The notes below the pieces were generated by a model. That model did not search any database. It saw only the letters and a program-made list of their open reading frames with translations, and was not told the origin of the DNA. The position numbers were made by a program, and so were the translations under genes. From Corallococcus sp. EGB (GTDB taxonomy: Bacteria; Myxococcota; Myxococcia; Myxococcales; Myxococcaceae), in contig NZ_CP079946.1 in the NCBI RefSeq assembly GCF_019968905.1, positions 6,049,356-6,113,355 of the forward strand: a DNA stretch of 64,000 nucleotides, written 5' to 3'. This document shows, piece by piece, positions 9,194 to 17,603 of the stretch. Numbering within the stretch: the first letter of the stretch is position 1; each line of letters starts with the position of its first letter.

Positions 9194-10318
9194 TCACACT
9201 GTTGGGGAGGACGGGGACAGCAAGGCATCCACCTCGGCCTGGATGGCTTGTTGGAAGCGGGCGCGGCTGAAGCGCTCGGCCTGGGCGCGGGCGTCGGCGG
9301 GCCGGAAGGAGGGCTCCCAGGCATCGAACTGGCGCACGGCGGCGGCGAGGGACGCGGGGGTCTGCTCGGGGAAGAAGAGGCCCGTCTTCGGGGTGACGGT
9401 CTCCAGGGCGCCGCCCTTGCCGAACGCGATGACGGGGCGGCCGGTGGCCTGGGCCTCCAGGGGGGTGATGCCGAAGTCCTCCTCGGGGGTGAAGAGGAGC
9501 GCGCGGGCGTCGCGGTAGAGGGCGGGGAGCGCGCTGTCAGGCACGTTGCCGAGGAAGCGGATGTGGGGCGGAAGCGGACCGGACGTCAGGCGCGACGCCT
9601 CCTGTCCCGTGCCCACGACCCAGAGCGGCGTGTCCAGGGTGCGGAAGGCCTCCAGGGCGACGTCCAGCCGCTTGTACGGGGCGAAGGCGCCGAGCCACAG
9701 GAAGTAGCCGCCCTGCCCTCCTCCTTCGAGCGGCACCTGCGTGAAGCGGTCGAGCTCCACGGGGGGCGGGACGACGGAGGCGTCGCGGTCCCAGAAGCGG
9801 CGGATCTTCCCGGCGATGTGCTGGGAGTTGGCGACGATGCGGTCCACGCGCCGGGTGGAGGTGCGGTCCCAGCGCTGGAGGTAGGGGCGCACGGCGAGCG
9901 CGGCGGCGCGCACGGGGAGGCGGGTGCGGCCGGGGCCGAAGTACTCGTCGAACAGGTCCCACATGTACCGCATGGGAGCGTGGACGTAGCTCAGGTGGGG
10001 CACGCCGGAAGGCGCGTGGATGCCCTTGGCGACGCAGTGGCTGGAGGACAGGACGAGGTCGTAGTCGCCGGTGATGCGCAGGGCTTCGATGGCGCGGGGG
10101 AACAGCGGCAGGAAGTGCCGGTAGCGCGAGTGGATGCCGGGGATGTGTTGGAGGAACGACGTGGAGATGCGTCGGTTCTCGATGCGCGGGGACTGGCTGC
10201 CCGGCTGGTGGATGAGGGTGTAGAGGTCCGCGTCGGGGAACAATTCGCAGAGTGCGTCGAGGACGCGCTCTCCGCCGCGGTGGGTGACGAGCCAGTCGTG
10301 GACGAGGGCGACCTTCAC
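9194..10318 (-). CDS. glycosyltransferase, GT4 family (GT-B fold)
   Basis: Predicted cytosolic transferase that adds a sugar to a lipid-linked oligosaccharide. The 374-aa product starts with a GT4-like Rossmann strand and glycine loop (KVALVHDWLVTHRGGERV), has the acceptor-side HAPMRYMWD segment and the C-terminal nucleotide-sugar domain (FLWLGAFAPYKRLDVALEAF, FTPEEDFGITPLEAQATGRPVIAFGKGG), where the E..GI.PLE pattern holds the donor-binding glutamates. GTG 10318 is chosen for the AAGG 7 bases upstream; GTG 10336 would add six residues. It is transcribed leftward toward the phosphotransferase gene, and divergently from another glycosyltransferase only 68 bp away. Substrate cannot be told. Confidence 0.9.
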   Translation of the reverse strand: MKVALVHDWLVTHRGGERVLDALCELFPDADLYTLIHQPGSQSPRIENRRISTSFLQHIPGIHSRYRHFLPLFPRAIEALRITGDYDLVLSSSHCVAKGIHAPSGVPHLSYVHAPMRYMWDLFDEYFGPGRTRLPVRAAALAVRPYLQRWDRTSTRRVDRIVANSQHIAGKIRRFWDRDASVVPPPVELDRFTQVPLEGGGQGGYFLWLGAFAPYKRLDVALEAFRTLDTPLWVVGTGQEASRLTSGPLPPHIRFLGNVPDSALPALYRDARALLFTPEEDFGITPLEAQATGRPVIAFGKGGALETVTPKTGLFFPEQTPASLAAAVRQFDAWEPSFRPADARAQAERFSRARFQQAIQAEVDALLSPSSPTV

Positions 10319-10329
10319 GGGAGGGCCTT

Positions 10330-10376
10330 CTAGCACTGGCCGCGCGGCGATGCGGTGGGAAGCCGGCGTGTGCTAG
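10330..10376. promoter_or_regulatory. inverted repeat in divergent glycosyltransferase promoter region
   Basis: CTAGCA at 10330-10335 is mirrored by TGCTAG at 10371-10376 across 35 bases, inside the 68-bp gap separating two divergent glycosyltransferase genes. It may be an operator or a pair of outward -10 elements. Short arms, so chance is possible. Confidence 0.25.
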
Positions 10377-10386
10377 GCCAGGGAGC

Positions 10387-11484
10387 GTGCCTTCTGTCCT
10401 CCTCGACCTGAGAATGGTGCGCGGTCAGCTTCACGGCATCGCGAGGTACGCGCTGGAGCTGGCGCGCCGGCTGCCCGCCCTGGCCCCGGACCTGGAGTTC
10501 TCCGCGCTGGTGCCGGCGAAGGGCCTGCCGGACGACCTGGGCGAGCTGACGCCGAGGATTCCGCTGCACCGCTCCAGGGCCGGCTACCTGTCACCGACCG
10601 AGCAGCCGCTGCTGGCGTACGAGCTGTCGAAGCTGAAGCCGGACCTGTTCCACGCGACGTCGTTCTCGTTGCCGTTGTTCTGGCCCGGCCGGTTGGTGGC
10701 CACGTTGCATGACGCGAACCACCTGGCGCTGGCGGACCAGTACACGCCGGTGCAGGCCATCTATTACAAGGCGGTGGTGGGGCCGCGGGCGCGGTTGGCG
10801 ACTGCGTTGATCACGGTGTCTGACTTCTCCCGGGAGGAGCTGGGGAAGTATCTGAAGATGTCGCCGTACCGGTTCCAGGTGATCCACAACGGCGTGGATT
10901 CGAGGTTCCAGCCGCCCACGGTGAGCGAGGCGAAGGCGTTCCGGGAGCGGCATGAGTTGCCGGAGCGGTACCTCGCGGTCGTGGGAAATGCGAAGCCGTT
11001 CAAGAACCTGGAGATGCTGGGGAAGTTCGCGCCGGAGCTGCCTGTGCCCCTGGTCCTGCTCGCGGGTAGGGGCGCGGTGGCGCATGAGGTGGGGCTGCAC
11101 GAGAACGTCATCGACCTGGAGCAACTGCCGGAGTCGGAGATGCCGTTGTTCTATGGGGCTGCCACGGCGCTACTGCTGCCTTCGAAGTACGAGGGATTTG
11201 GATTGCCTGCGCTGGAGGCCATGGCGTCCGGATGTCCTGTCATCGCAGCGGACACGACGGCGTTGCCGGAAGTCGTGGGCGACGCGGCGCTGCGAGTCCC
11301 TCCCGATGATCAGAAGTCCTGGCATGAAGCGACGTTGCGGGTGCTCAGGGACGAAAACCTGCGCCGCAATCTGATGGAGCTGGGGCGAGAGCGAGCGGCC
11401 CGATTCACCTGGGACCGATGCGCTCAACAGACGCTGGGCGTCTTCAGGCGAGCCCTCCACGGAAAGCAGCCGGAGAACCGATGA
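10387..11484 (+). CDS. glycosyltransferase, GT1/GT4 family
   Basis: A 365-residue GT-B transferase. N-terminal half: [27 protein letters not shown], typical of mannosyl- or rhamnosyl-type GT4 enzymes; then FHATSF and [13 protein letters not shown]; donor domain with [17 protein letters not shown] and [37 protein letters not shown], containing the family E-x7-E pattern. It starts at GTG 10387, divergent from the leftward glycosyltransferase, and its stop overlaps the next start as ATGA, so the following 85-aa protein is translationally coupled. Third-position GC looks lower from about 10.8 kb on than in neighbouring genes. Sugar specificity unknown; the context suggests a surface polysaccharide. 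Confidence 0.9.
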   Translation: MPSVLLDLRMVRGQLHGIARYALELARRLPALAPDLEFSALVPAKGLPDDLGELTPRIPLHRSRAGYLSPTEQPLLAYELSKLKPDLFHATSFSLPLFWPGRLVATLHDANHLALADQYTPVQAIYYKAVVGPRARLATALITVSDFSREELGKYLKMSPYRFQVIHNGVDSRFQPPTVSEAKAFRERHELPERYLAVVGNAKPFKNLEMLGKFAPELPVPLVLLAGRGAVAHEVGLHENVIDLEQLPESEMPLFYGAATALLLPSKYEGFGLPALEAMASGCPVIAADTTALPEVVGDAALRVPPDDQKSWHEATLRVLRDENLRRNLMELGRERAARFTWDRCAQQTLGVFRRALHGKQPENR

Positions 11485-11738
11485 CACTGAGACAAAAGGG
11501 GACGCGGAGCATCGTTGTCGGGGACACGAACTACCGCTGGACGGTGGCTCCAAATGATGAACCCGGACTCGGAATCGTCGTCGAGCACGAGTCAGGGCAC
11601 GGCCAGCGCATGGTGACCTGGGTGGAGCACGGAACCATCATCGCGCCGGGCCTGGTCAGGGATGTCATCCTCAGCGCGCTCGAAGCAGGTTGGCACCCTG
11701 AGCAGCGAGGGGATGAGCTGGTCTTCCGGCGCGAGTGA
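11481..11738 (+). CDS. small hypothetical protein coupled to glycosyltransferase
   Basis: An 85-aa protein with no family I recognise. It is soluble, without signal peptide or membrane segment, rich in beta-forming residues (SIVVGDTNYRWTVAP, GLGIVVEHESGHGQRMVTWVEHGTIIAPGLVRDVILSALEAGW) and ends in a charged tail. The ATG overlaps the glycosyltransferase stop by four bases (ATGA), which supports it being real and made together with that enzyme. The composition suggests a small beta-sandwich followed by one helix. Codon use is less GC-biased than that of core genes nearby. Confidence 0.7.
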   Translation: MTLRQKGTRSIVVGDTNYRWTVAPNDEPGLGIVVEHESGHGQRMVTWVEHGTIIAPGLVRDVILSALEAGWHPEQRGDELVFRRE

Positions 11739-11756
11739 CCTTGTGAAAGGCGTTCC

Positions 11757-14063
11757 ATGATCGGCCCCGCGAGGTCAGGCCTCCTGGCTCTGCTGACCGG
11801 CACCATCGCCTGCGCGCTGTGCTTGTTTGTTTCAAACGCGAGCGCCCAGGCGCTCGGTTCGCCCCAGCCCCCGGATCCGAAAGCCGTGTCACTCACCGTG
11901 AGCGGCGGCGTCTCCCTGGGCACGTATGAGGCAGGGTTTCTCTATTACTCGGGGACGTCTTCCCAGGGTGAGCGCGCTGTAGACCTGCGGCTCGTGACGG
12001 GAGCCTCCGCGGGAAGTCTCAACGCCCTGCTGGCGGTCATGGCGACCTGTGGCGTGGATGCGTCCACGCCGGGCCAATCCCTGTTCTGGGACATCTGGGT
12101 TCCCATCGGGTTCAACGACCTGTTCATCCCGTCATCGACAACGCCGCTCGGGGTTTTCTCCCGGGAATCATTGGAACGGCGCGCATCTCACGTGGAACAG
12201 GCCTGGAATCGCGGGCTGGATCGCTCCTGCGATGTGGTGCTCGGAGTTTCGACGACGCGGCTTTCGCCGCGCGCTCTTCAGGCTGCGAACGGGCGGCTGG
12301 ACCTGCCCCGGCTCGAAGAGAAGTTCGCCATCCGCATCCAGGGACGCGGGCGTGGACGCCCTCCTCGCGCGACCAACTACAGCACTCGCGAGGGCCGGCG
12401 TTTGGAGCTGATGCTCGAAACGGACGAGCACGGTGAGATTCCCTTCGCGAACCTGCGCGAGTTGCTGCTCGCGTCCATGTCCTTCCCCATCGCGTTCCCG
12501 CCTCAGCCCCTGCGGACCTGCGCGGCGAAGGCCTCCGCCACGCCGGGAGTGTGCCTGCCTTCAGAGGCACGGCGCGAGCTGTTCATTGATGGCGGCGTCT
12601 TCGACAACACACCTCTTCGTCTGGCCGTGGGACTGGCTCGTGATGGCCTGCGCGAAACAGCGGATGGCAAGTTGGCGTGGCGTCCTGTTCCGCAACCTGA
12701 CGTGCGCACGACGCCCGCAGGCATTGCTTTCGCGTTCATCGATCCGGATGCAACCGAATACCCCATCTCCCCTTCCCCCCGGGCCGTAGCAAAACCGCCG
12801 TCACTTCCCGGAACACTCGCCGAGCTCTTGGCTGCGTTTGTGGACACGGCGCGGTCCAAGGAACTGGCCATGCTCCTGGAGGAAGAGCCGGAGATCGCCC
12901 AGCGCCTCACCCTGCCCCGTCGGCACTTCCCTGCGGCCGGTGCGCCCCTCTTCGCGTTCCTGGGCTTCTTTGAGAAGAGCTTCCGGGTCTTTGATTTCTA
13001 TCTCGGCATGTATGACGCCCGCCGGATGATGGATGACGCGTTCCGGGAAGGGCGGACGCAGGCGGAACAACCGCACGCGGCAAAGATGGATGGTCTTGGC
13101 GGATGGCAACCCTTCGCCTGCATGAGCGCCGTCTATGACTCGTCACCAGACGCGGAGCAGGCGTGTCAGGGCGAGGCGCTGGCGGACTTCCGGGCGCTAT
13201 TGCAGATGTCCTTGGATCAGCTCTACGACACATGCAGCAAGTCCGCCGGGACAGCTCCCCCGGGCACTTGGCGCAACACGCACTGTGACCGCGCCATCGC
13301 GGGCCAGCCGCCGCCCCATGTCCCGGGCCTGCAACCCAACGAATGGCCGGACTGGAAGCAGCGCAAGGATGAATCGGAGCTGTCGTACTCGATGCGGCTG
13401 CTGGGGGCCTATGGCTTCGGCTTCGAGGACCTGGGCGTGCCGAAGGGCCGAGGCGACCTTGCCGTCCTGCGCATCCGTCACGCGCTGGGCAAGGCAGCCA
13501 GCCGGCTCGCGGCGGTGCAGCCCGCCTCCGACAGACCCACGGTCCGCTTCGCCAGCAAGCTCGCGGTGGACAGCATCAGCTACGAGCCCCAGCACCTGGT
13601 GCTGCACGTCACGATGGGCCCCACGGCGAGCGAGGTGGGGCTGAGCGTCGGGCTTTCCGAAATGCCCTTGTCGTCCGGGCTCCGGTTGGCGGGGGCGGTC
13701 GGGTTCCGAGGCCTTGAGGACGTCCTCTCCTCCGGCAGCAGCAGTGATCCCTTTGGCGTGGAGCTGACGGGAGGCGTGGAGTTCCAGCCCCGTTCGGGGC
13801 AGACCTTCCTCTCACAGAGCCGGCTCGCGCTTCGCGCGGGCTGGTTGTTCAGCGCGAACGACCATTACGGGACGGACAGTTGTGAGGCCGGAGGCGCAAG
13901 CCACGTGACCGCGTGCTCACGGCCGGTGGTCCAGGGACTCGTGGGCATCACCTTCCTGGAGTTCCTCCGTGCCCAGTTGGTCGGCGAGTGGTACCCGGGA
14001 ATTGGTTCCCGGAAGACGCTCTGGTCCGTGGCGCCGGGCATCGGCTTGGAGCTTGGGCTCTGA
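11757..14063 (+). CDS. secreted patatin-like phospholipase with beta-rich C-terminal region
   Basis: Predicted lipid acyl hydrolase exported by Sec. The 768-aa product starts with a signal peptide (to about residue 30, SNASAQA). The patatin core follows: SGGVSLGTYEAGF as oxyanion-hole glycine loop, GASAG as nucleophile elbow, and IDGGVFDN supplying the catalytic aspartate. The middle 350 residues contain a likely hydrophobic insert and cysteines compatible with disulfides in the periplasm. The last 190 or so residues alternate polar and hydrophobic positions (LRLAGAVGFRGLEDVL, SRLALRAGWLF, APGIGLELGL), as in outer-membrane strands, though there are too few for the 16-strand barrel of type Vd autotransporters. 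GAAAGG precedes the ATG. It lies 18 bp after the 85-aa gene. Confidence 0.88.
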   Translation: MIGPARSGLLALLTGTIACALCLFVSNASAQALGSPQPPDPKAVSLTVSGGVSLGTYEAGFLYYSGTSSQGERAVDLRLVTGASAGSLNALLAVMATCGVDASTPGQSLFWDIWVPIGFNDLFIPSSTTPLGVFSRESLERRASHVEQAWNRGLDRSCDVVLGVSTTRLSPRALQAANGRLDLPRLEEKFAIRIQGRGRGRPPRATNYSTREGRRLELMLETDEHGEIPFANLRELLLASMSFPIAFPPQPLRTCAAKASATPGVCLPSEARRELFIDGGVFDNTPLRLAVGLARDGLRETADGKLAWRPVPQPDVRTTPAGIAFAFIDPDATEYPISPSPRAVAKPPSLPGTLAELLAAFVDTARSKELAMLLEEEPEIAQRLTLPRRHFPAAGAPLFAFLGFFEKSFRVFDFYLGMYDARRMMDDAFREGRTQAEQPHAAKMDGLGGWQPFACMSAVYDSSPDAEQACQGEALADFRALLQMSLDQLYDTCSKSAGTAPPGTWRNTHCDRAIAGQPPPHVPGLQPNEWPDWKQRKDESELSYSMRLLGAYGFGFEDLGVPKGRGDLAVLRIRHALGKAASRLAAVQPASDRPTVRFASKLAVDSISYEPQHLVLHVTMGPTASEVGLSVGLSEMPLSSGLRLAGAVGFRGLEDVLSSGSSSDPFGVELTGGVEFQPRSGQTFLSQSRLALRAGWLFSANDHYGTDSCEAGGASHVTACSRPVVQGLVGITFLEFLRAQLVGEWYPGIGSRKTLWSVAPGIGLELGL

Positions 14064-14100
14064 TAACTCCTCGCGAAATACCAGGACGGAAACACCCAGA

Positions 14101-14117
14101 TCCGTCAACCGGACGGA
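14101..14117 (+). terminator. weak hairpin between patatin and lipoprotein genes
   Basis: TCCGTC (14101-14106) pairs with GACGGA (14112-14117), 6 bp with a 5-base loop. It may attenuate readthrough into the next gene; the right arm also contains the GGA nearest to that gene's start. Low confidence. Confidence 0.25.
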
Positions 14118-14132
14118 AAGTCACATACGTTC

Positions 14133-15218
14133 ATGATCCCCATGCGATCCATTGCTCTCTCCTGTGTGGTCGTGCTCGGCCTCTTCGCCGCTTGCAGTGA
14201 CGACTCCCCCAACCCACCCGGCGGGACACCTGATGCGTCCGTGCCCGAACAGTGCACGACTCCCGGCACCACGCAGTGCGGCGACATCTGCGTCAACACC
14301 GACAGCGACCCGGCCCACTGCGGGGCGTGCAACCAGGCCTGCTCGAGCACCGAGGCCTGTGAATCCGGCACCTGTGTCGCGGTCTGCCGGATCAATGGCG
14401 AGCAGTTCGCGGCCGGTGCGGTGAACCCGGCGAACGCGTGCGAGCAGTGCGCACCCACGACGTCCGCGTCCGCGTGGACGCCCCTCGCTGACGGGACGGC
14501 GTGCGGCACGGGACAGGTCTGCGCGGCCGGCGCGTGCAGCCCGAAGTGCTTCATCAACGGCACGCTCTACGACGAGGGCACACCGAACCCGACGAGCCCA
14601 TGCGAGGTCTGCACCCCTGCGACATCGACGACGGCGTGGTCGCCTCGCGAGAGCATTCCGCTGCTCGTTGGCGGCACCGACATCACGACCCAGGGCTGGA
14701 CGACGTACTCACAGGCACCGAACTCGCTCACGTACGGTTTGGACTATGTGCGTCTTGAGACCTCAACGCCCACCAACGGTCGAACGAGCGGTCAGCTGCT
14801 CATCGCGCGGCCGAACACGGTCGACACGACGCAGCCCTTCAAGATCCGCGTGACGATGCAGGTCGAATCGGTGAGCAAGCACAACCAGCTCGACAGCGGC
14901 GCGGCCATCCTGGGGAGCCTCACCGGTTCGGTCGGCAATGGCACCGACCGCGCACAGATGCTCTACCTGGATAGCGCGGCGATTGGCTGGGGGGATGACA
15001 CGCAATCCTCCGCGTTCTCCGTGACCGATGGCGCGTATCACGTCTACGAGCTCGCGGTGGATGCCGCCAAGGTCGCCACGGTGAGCGTCGACGGCGTCGC
15101 GAAGCTCACGCGGAACAACTTCACGACCAACGGCACCATCGCCATCGGAGACCAGACCAACGACCCCAACGTCGACGGCACGGTGCGGATCAAGTCGGTC
15201 GAGAAGCTCTGTCAGTGA
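14133..15218 (+). CDS. Cys-rich lipoprotein of myxobacterial type
   Basis: A 361-aa predicted lipoprotein: signal peptide with lipobox FAAC (Cys21) and a following Asp pair. Residues 40-80 hold the Cys-rich module common in myxobacterial outer-surface proteins (CGDICVNTDSDPAHCGACNQAC). Two related modules follow, each beginning with a C-x-I-N-G pair and ending in a TT(A/S)xxAW phrase (CRINGEQFAAG, CFINGTLYDEG). The last 190 residues form a beta-rich domain resembling a concanavalin-like lectin/glucanase fold (DYVRLETSTPTNGRTSGQL, YHVYELAVDAAKVATVSVDGV), judged by pattern only. The gene ends against a convergent gene across a perfect hairpin. Function unknown; surface binding of a glycan is a guess. 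Confidence 0.85.
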   Translation: MIPMRSIALSCVVVLGLFAACSDDSPNPPGGTPDASVPEQCTTPGTTQCGDICVNTDSDPAHCGACNQACSSTEACESGTCVAVCRINGEQFAAGAVNPANACEQCAPTTSASAWTPLADGTACGTGQVCAAGACSPKCFINGTLYDEGTPNPTSPCEVCTPATSTTAWSPRESIPLLVGGTDITTQGWTTYSQAPNSLTYGLDYVRLETSTPTNGRTSGQLLIARPNTVDTTQPFKIRVTMQVESVSKHNQLDSGAAILGSLTGSVGNGTDRAQMLYLDSAAIGWGDDTQSSAFSVTDGAYHVYELAVDAAKVATVSVDGVAKLTRNNFTTNGTIAIGDQTNDPNVDGTVRIKSVEKLCQ

Positions 15219-15225
15219 GGCGCGC

Positions 15226-15257
15226 TTCGGTCCCCATGAATCCGCATGGGGACCGAA
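15226..15257. terminator. perfect bidirectional hairpin terminator
   Basis: Arms TTCGGTCCCCATG (15226-15238) and CATGGGGACCGAA (15245-15257): a 13-bp perfect stem with a 6-base loop, fitted exactly between two convergent stop codons. Confidence 0.75.
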
Positions 15258-16124
15258 TCACGTGTGAGCCATGATTGGAAACCGGTGCGCCTCCTGTGAC
15301 AGCCGCAGGTTGCGCACGAACAGGTGGGCCTCCGCGTCCTCTCCTGCCTCCACGGCACCCGGCCAGTAGCGCTCCGGGGTGAACCCGAAGCGGACGGCCT
15401 CGATGGGCCGGTCAATCAACCGGGGGATCCAGGCGCGGAGGTCGAAGGGCTCCCTGGCGAAGACATCGTCCAGGTAGAGCGTGTTGCCTTCGACTCCCGC
15501 GAACACCCAGACCTCCGAGCCCAGCTGACGCAAGGGCCTCGCGAAGCCATTGGCCACGGGCCAGCTCGCCACCTTCCCGTAGCCACGCGCGCCGAAGCGC
15601 TCCGATGAAGGAAGGCCCACGCTGGAGAGTGAATCGAGTCCCGCGCGCACCTTCGCGTCATCCAAGTCGAGCGGGGGCGCGGGAGGACCTTCCGGAACGG
15701 CCTCGTACGTGGCCGCGAACAACGTCTGCTTCCACGGTTGGAACCCGAAGCGCGGGTAGAACTGGCGCACGGTGGGATTGGCAAAGAGCAGGACCGGCGC
15801 ATCACCGCATGCGTCCAGCGCGACGTCCATGGCCTTGCGAGCCAGGCCCCGCCCACGATGCGACGGCAGACATCCCACGGCCCCCAGCTGGTACCCCGTC
15901 ACCTCACGCCCCTCCAACACCAGGCGCATCCGCGTCACGGAGGCATTGGCGACCACACGGCCAGATTCGACCACCGAGAACGCGCGGTACGCATCGGTCC
16001 ACTCACCCCATGCGCGCCAGCGCCGGAAATCTGCTCGACGGAACACCTGCGGCACGTAGTCACAGAACAGCTCCTGCAACCCGGTATCGACCTGCCTGAT
16101 CTCGATGACAGCAACGGGTTCCAT
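15258..16124 (-). CDS. GNAT-family N-acetyltransferase
   Basis: A 288-aa acetyl-CoA-dependent N-acyltransferase. The N-terminal GNAT domain shows the acetyl-CoA pyrophosphate loop as LGAVGCLPSHRGRGLARKAM (consensus Q/RxxGxG/A) and the closing FYPRFGFQPW motif. About 120 further residues form a second domain, as in Eis-type enzymes, which also combine two GNAT folds and a sterol-carrier-like part, though this protein is shorter than the usual 400 residues. ATG 16124 is preferred over GTG 16127; a GGGGGA lies upstream of both. It follows the O-antigen ligase gene by 27 bp on the same strand, perhaps as an operon. Substrate unknown. Confidence 0.85.
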   Translation of the reverse strand: MEPVAVIEIRQVDTGLQELFCDYVPQVFRRADFRRWRAWGEWTDAYRAFSVVESGRVVANASVTRMRLVLEGREVTGYQLGAVGCLPSHRGRGLARKAMDVALDACGDAPVLLFANPTVRQFYPRFGFQPWKQTLFAATYEAVPEGPPAPPLDLDDAKVRAGLDSLSSVGLPSSERFGARGYGKVASWPVANGFARPLRQLGSEVWVFAGVEGNTLYLDDVFAREPFDLRAWIPRLIDRPIEAVRFGFTPERYWPGAVEAGEDAEAHLFVRNLRLSQEAHRFPIMAHT

Positions 16125-16151
16125 CACACGTCCCCCTGTCAGCTGGAAACT

Positions 16152-17423
16152 TCACCCAGGCCCATTGCGGACCGGCGCCTTGAACTCACCCAGCCCCAGG
16201 CCCCAGACGAACATGAACGACAGGTGCACGCTGGGGTGGAACGGCAGGTAGTGCACCAGGGCCAGGACGTGGAAGCCCACGAAGGACAGCAGTGCTCCCG
16301 TGGCCGGAATCGAACCCGCCCGATGCCTTCGCACCAGCGCCTTCGCCAGCAGGAAGTGCATCGTCGCCAGCAGCGCCAGGCCCACGAGGCCCGTCTCCGC
16401 CCACGTCGTCAGCCAGAGGTTGTGCGAGTCCGTGGCCAGCAGGTCCGTGATGCCCGTCTCCGCCTGCGTCGCCAGGGCCGCGGGTTTGTGATTGCCGAAG
16501 CCCACGCCCACCCAGGTGTGCTCGCGCACCAGACGCCAGCCCACGGACATCGCCAGCGAGCGCTCGCCGCTGCCGAAGAGGTTGTCCACCGCCTTGCCGA
16601 ACCGCTCCCTCCACGCGGGCGTCAGCAGCACCACGATCACCAGCGCCACCGCCACGCCCAGCCCCGCCTTCCGCGCCGTCCCCCGCAGCAACAGCAACAG
16701 CGCGAGCACGCACACGCCCAGCGCCGCTCCCAACGCCGCTCGCGCGAACGCGGCGTAGATGGACAGCAGCAGCCCCAGCACCATCACGCCGGCCAGCACC
16801 CGCCGCCGCGTCACCTTCGACCGCCCGATCACCGCCAACGCCGGGCCCAGCACGGCAACCGCTCCGTGCGCGAACCGCAGCCGGTGGAAGAAGAAGCCTC
16901 CCGCCGCGTACCTCGGGTTCTCCTCCGTCCCGAAGTTCTCGTGCAGGCGCGACAGGTTCAGCTTCGTGAACTTCGGCGGCTCCCAGGGCCAGGGCACCCG
17001 GTGCTGGAAGAAGCCCAGCGCCGCCGCCACCAGCCAGCCTCCCGCGACGAGCCCTCCCAGCAGCAGCCACGGCACTCCCAGCGTCCCGATGCACGCGACG
17101 GCCGCTCCCGCGACCGTGTCCAGCGCCTGGCCGTACCTCGCGCCCCGGGGCCACTTCGCCGCGGCTCCCGTCAGCAGCGCCACCGCCGGGGACACCAGCT
17201 GCCAGACGCACAGGGCGACGCTCGCCAGCACGAACGCCCTCACGTCCGTCTCCAGCCGCAGCCTTCGGGTCACCACCAGCGCGAGGGCCAGCGCGGTGGC
17301 CAGGAGGGCTGCTGCCTGGAGCACTGCCTCCGCCAGCACCAGCCCCACCGCGTAGAGCCCCAACACCGCGGCGACCGCCGTCCTCCACCGCCCTGCCTCG
17401 ACCGTCTTCGTATCCGTGCCCAT
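16152..17423 (-). CDS. O-antigen ligase/polymerase family membrane protein (Wzy_C)
   Basis: A 423-aa polytopic membrane protein, about 11-12 membrane helices. The Wzy_C signature is visible: AAFARAALG after a hydrophobic helix, the periplasmic loop with GVGFGNH, and TDSHNLWLTTWAETGLVGL, where the H-N pair is typical of WaaL/Wzy enzymes. Such proteins either join lipid-linked O-antigen to lipid A core or polymerise repeat units. The ATG at 17423 has GAGG upstream; starting at 17528 would add 35 residues of arginine-rich, unhydrophobic sequence. It is divergent from the MFS exporter and upstream of the GNAT gene. With the phosphotransferase and glycosyltransferases 6-9 kb away it adds to a polysaccharide theme. 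Confidence 0.88.
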   Translation of the reverse strand: MGTDTKTVEAGRWRTAVAAVLGLYAVGLVLAEAVLQAAALLATALALALVVTRRLRLETDVRAFVLASVALCVWQLVSPAVALLTGAAAKWPRGARYGQALDTVAGAAVACIGTLGVPWLLLGGLVAGGWLVAAALGFFQHRVPWPWEPPKFTKLNLSRLHENFGTEENPRYAAGGFFFHRLRFAHGAVAVLGPALAVIGRSKVTRRRVLAGVMVLGLLLSIYAAFARAALGAALGVCVLALLLLLRGTARKAGLGVAVALVIVVLLTPAWRERFGKAVDNLFGSGERSLAMSVGWRLVREHTWVGVGFGNHKPAALATQAETGITDLLATDSHNLWLTTWAETGLVGLALLATMHFLLAKALVRRHRAGSIPATGALLSFVGFHVLALVHYLPFHPSVHLSFMFVWGLGLGEFKAPVRNGPG

Positions 17424-17603
17424 GGCGTGCGCCTCGGACTCGCGAGGCCGCTGGACCCTATCCCACCTCGCGGGCTCCTGCCCTTCCGGACTGGGCGTGG
17501 AATCCCGAGCGACGGCGCCCGTCCTCACGATTCACACGCTTGACGTTGGCGGTCCGGACGGGCACGCGTTACCCAGGGGCCTTTCCCGGGTCCCCCTTCC
17601 GAC

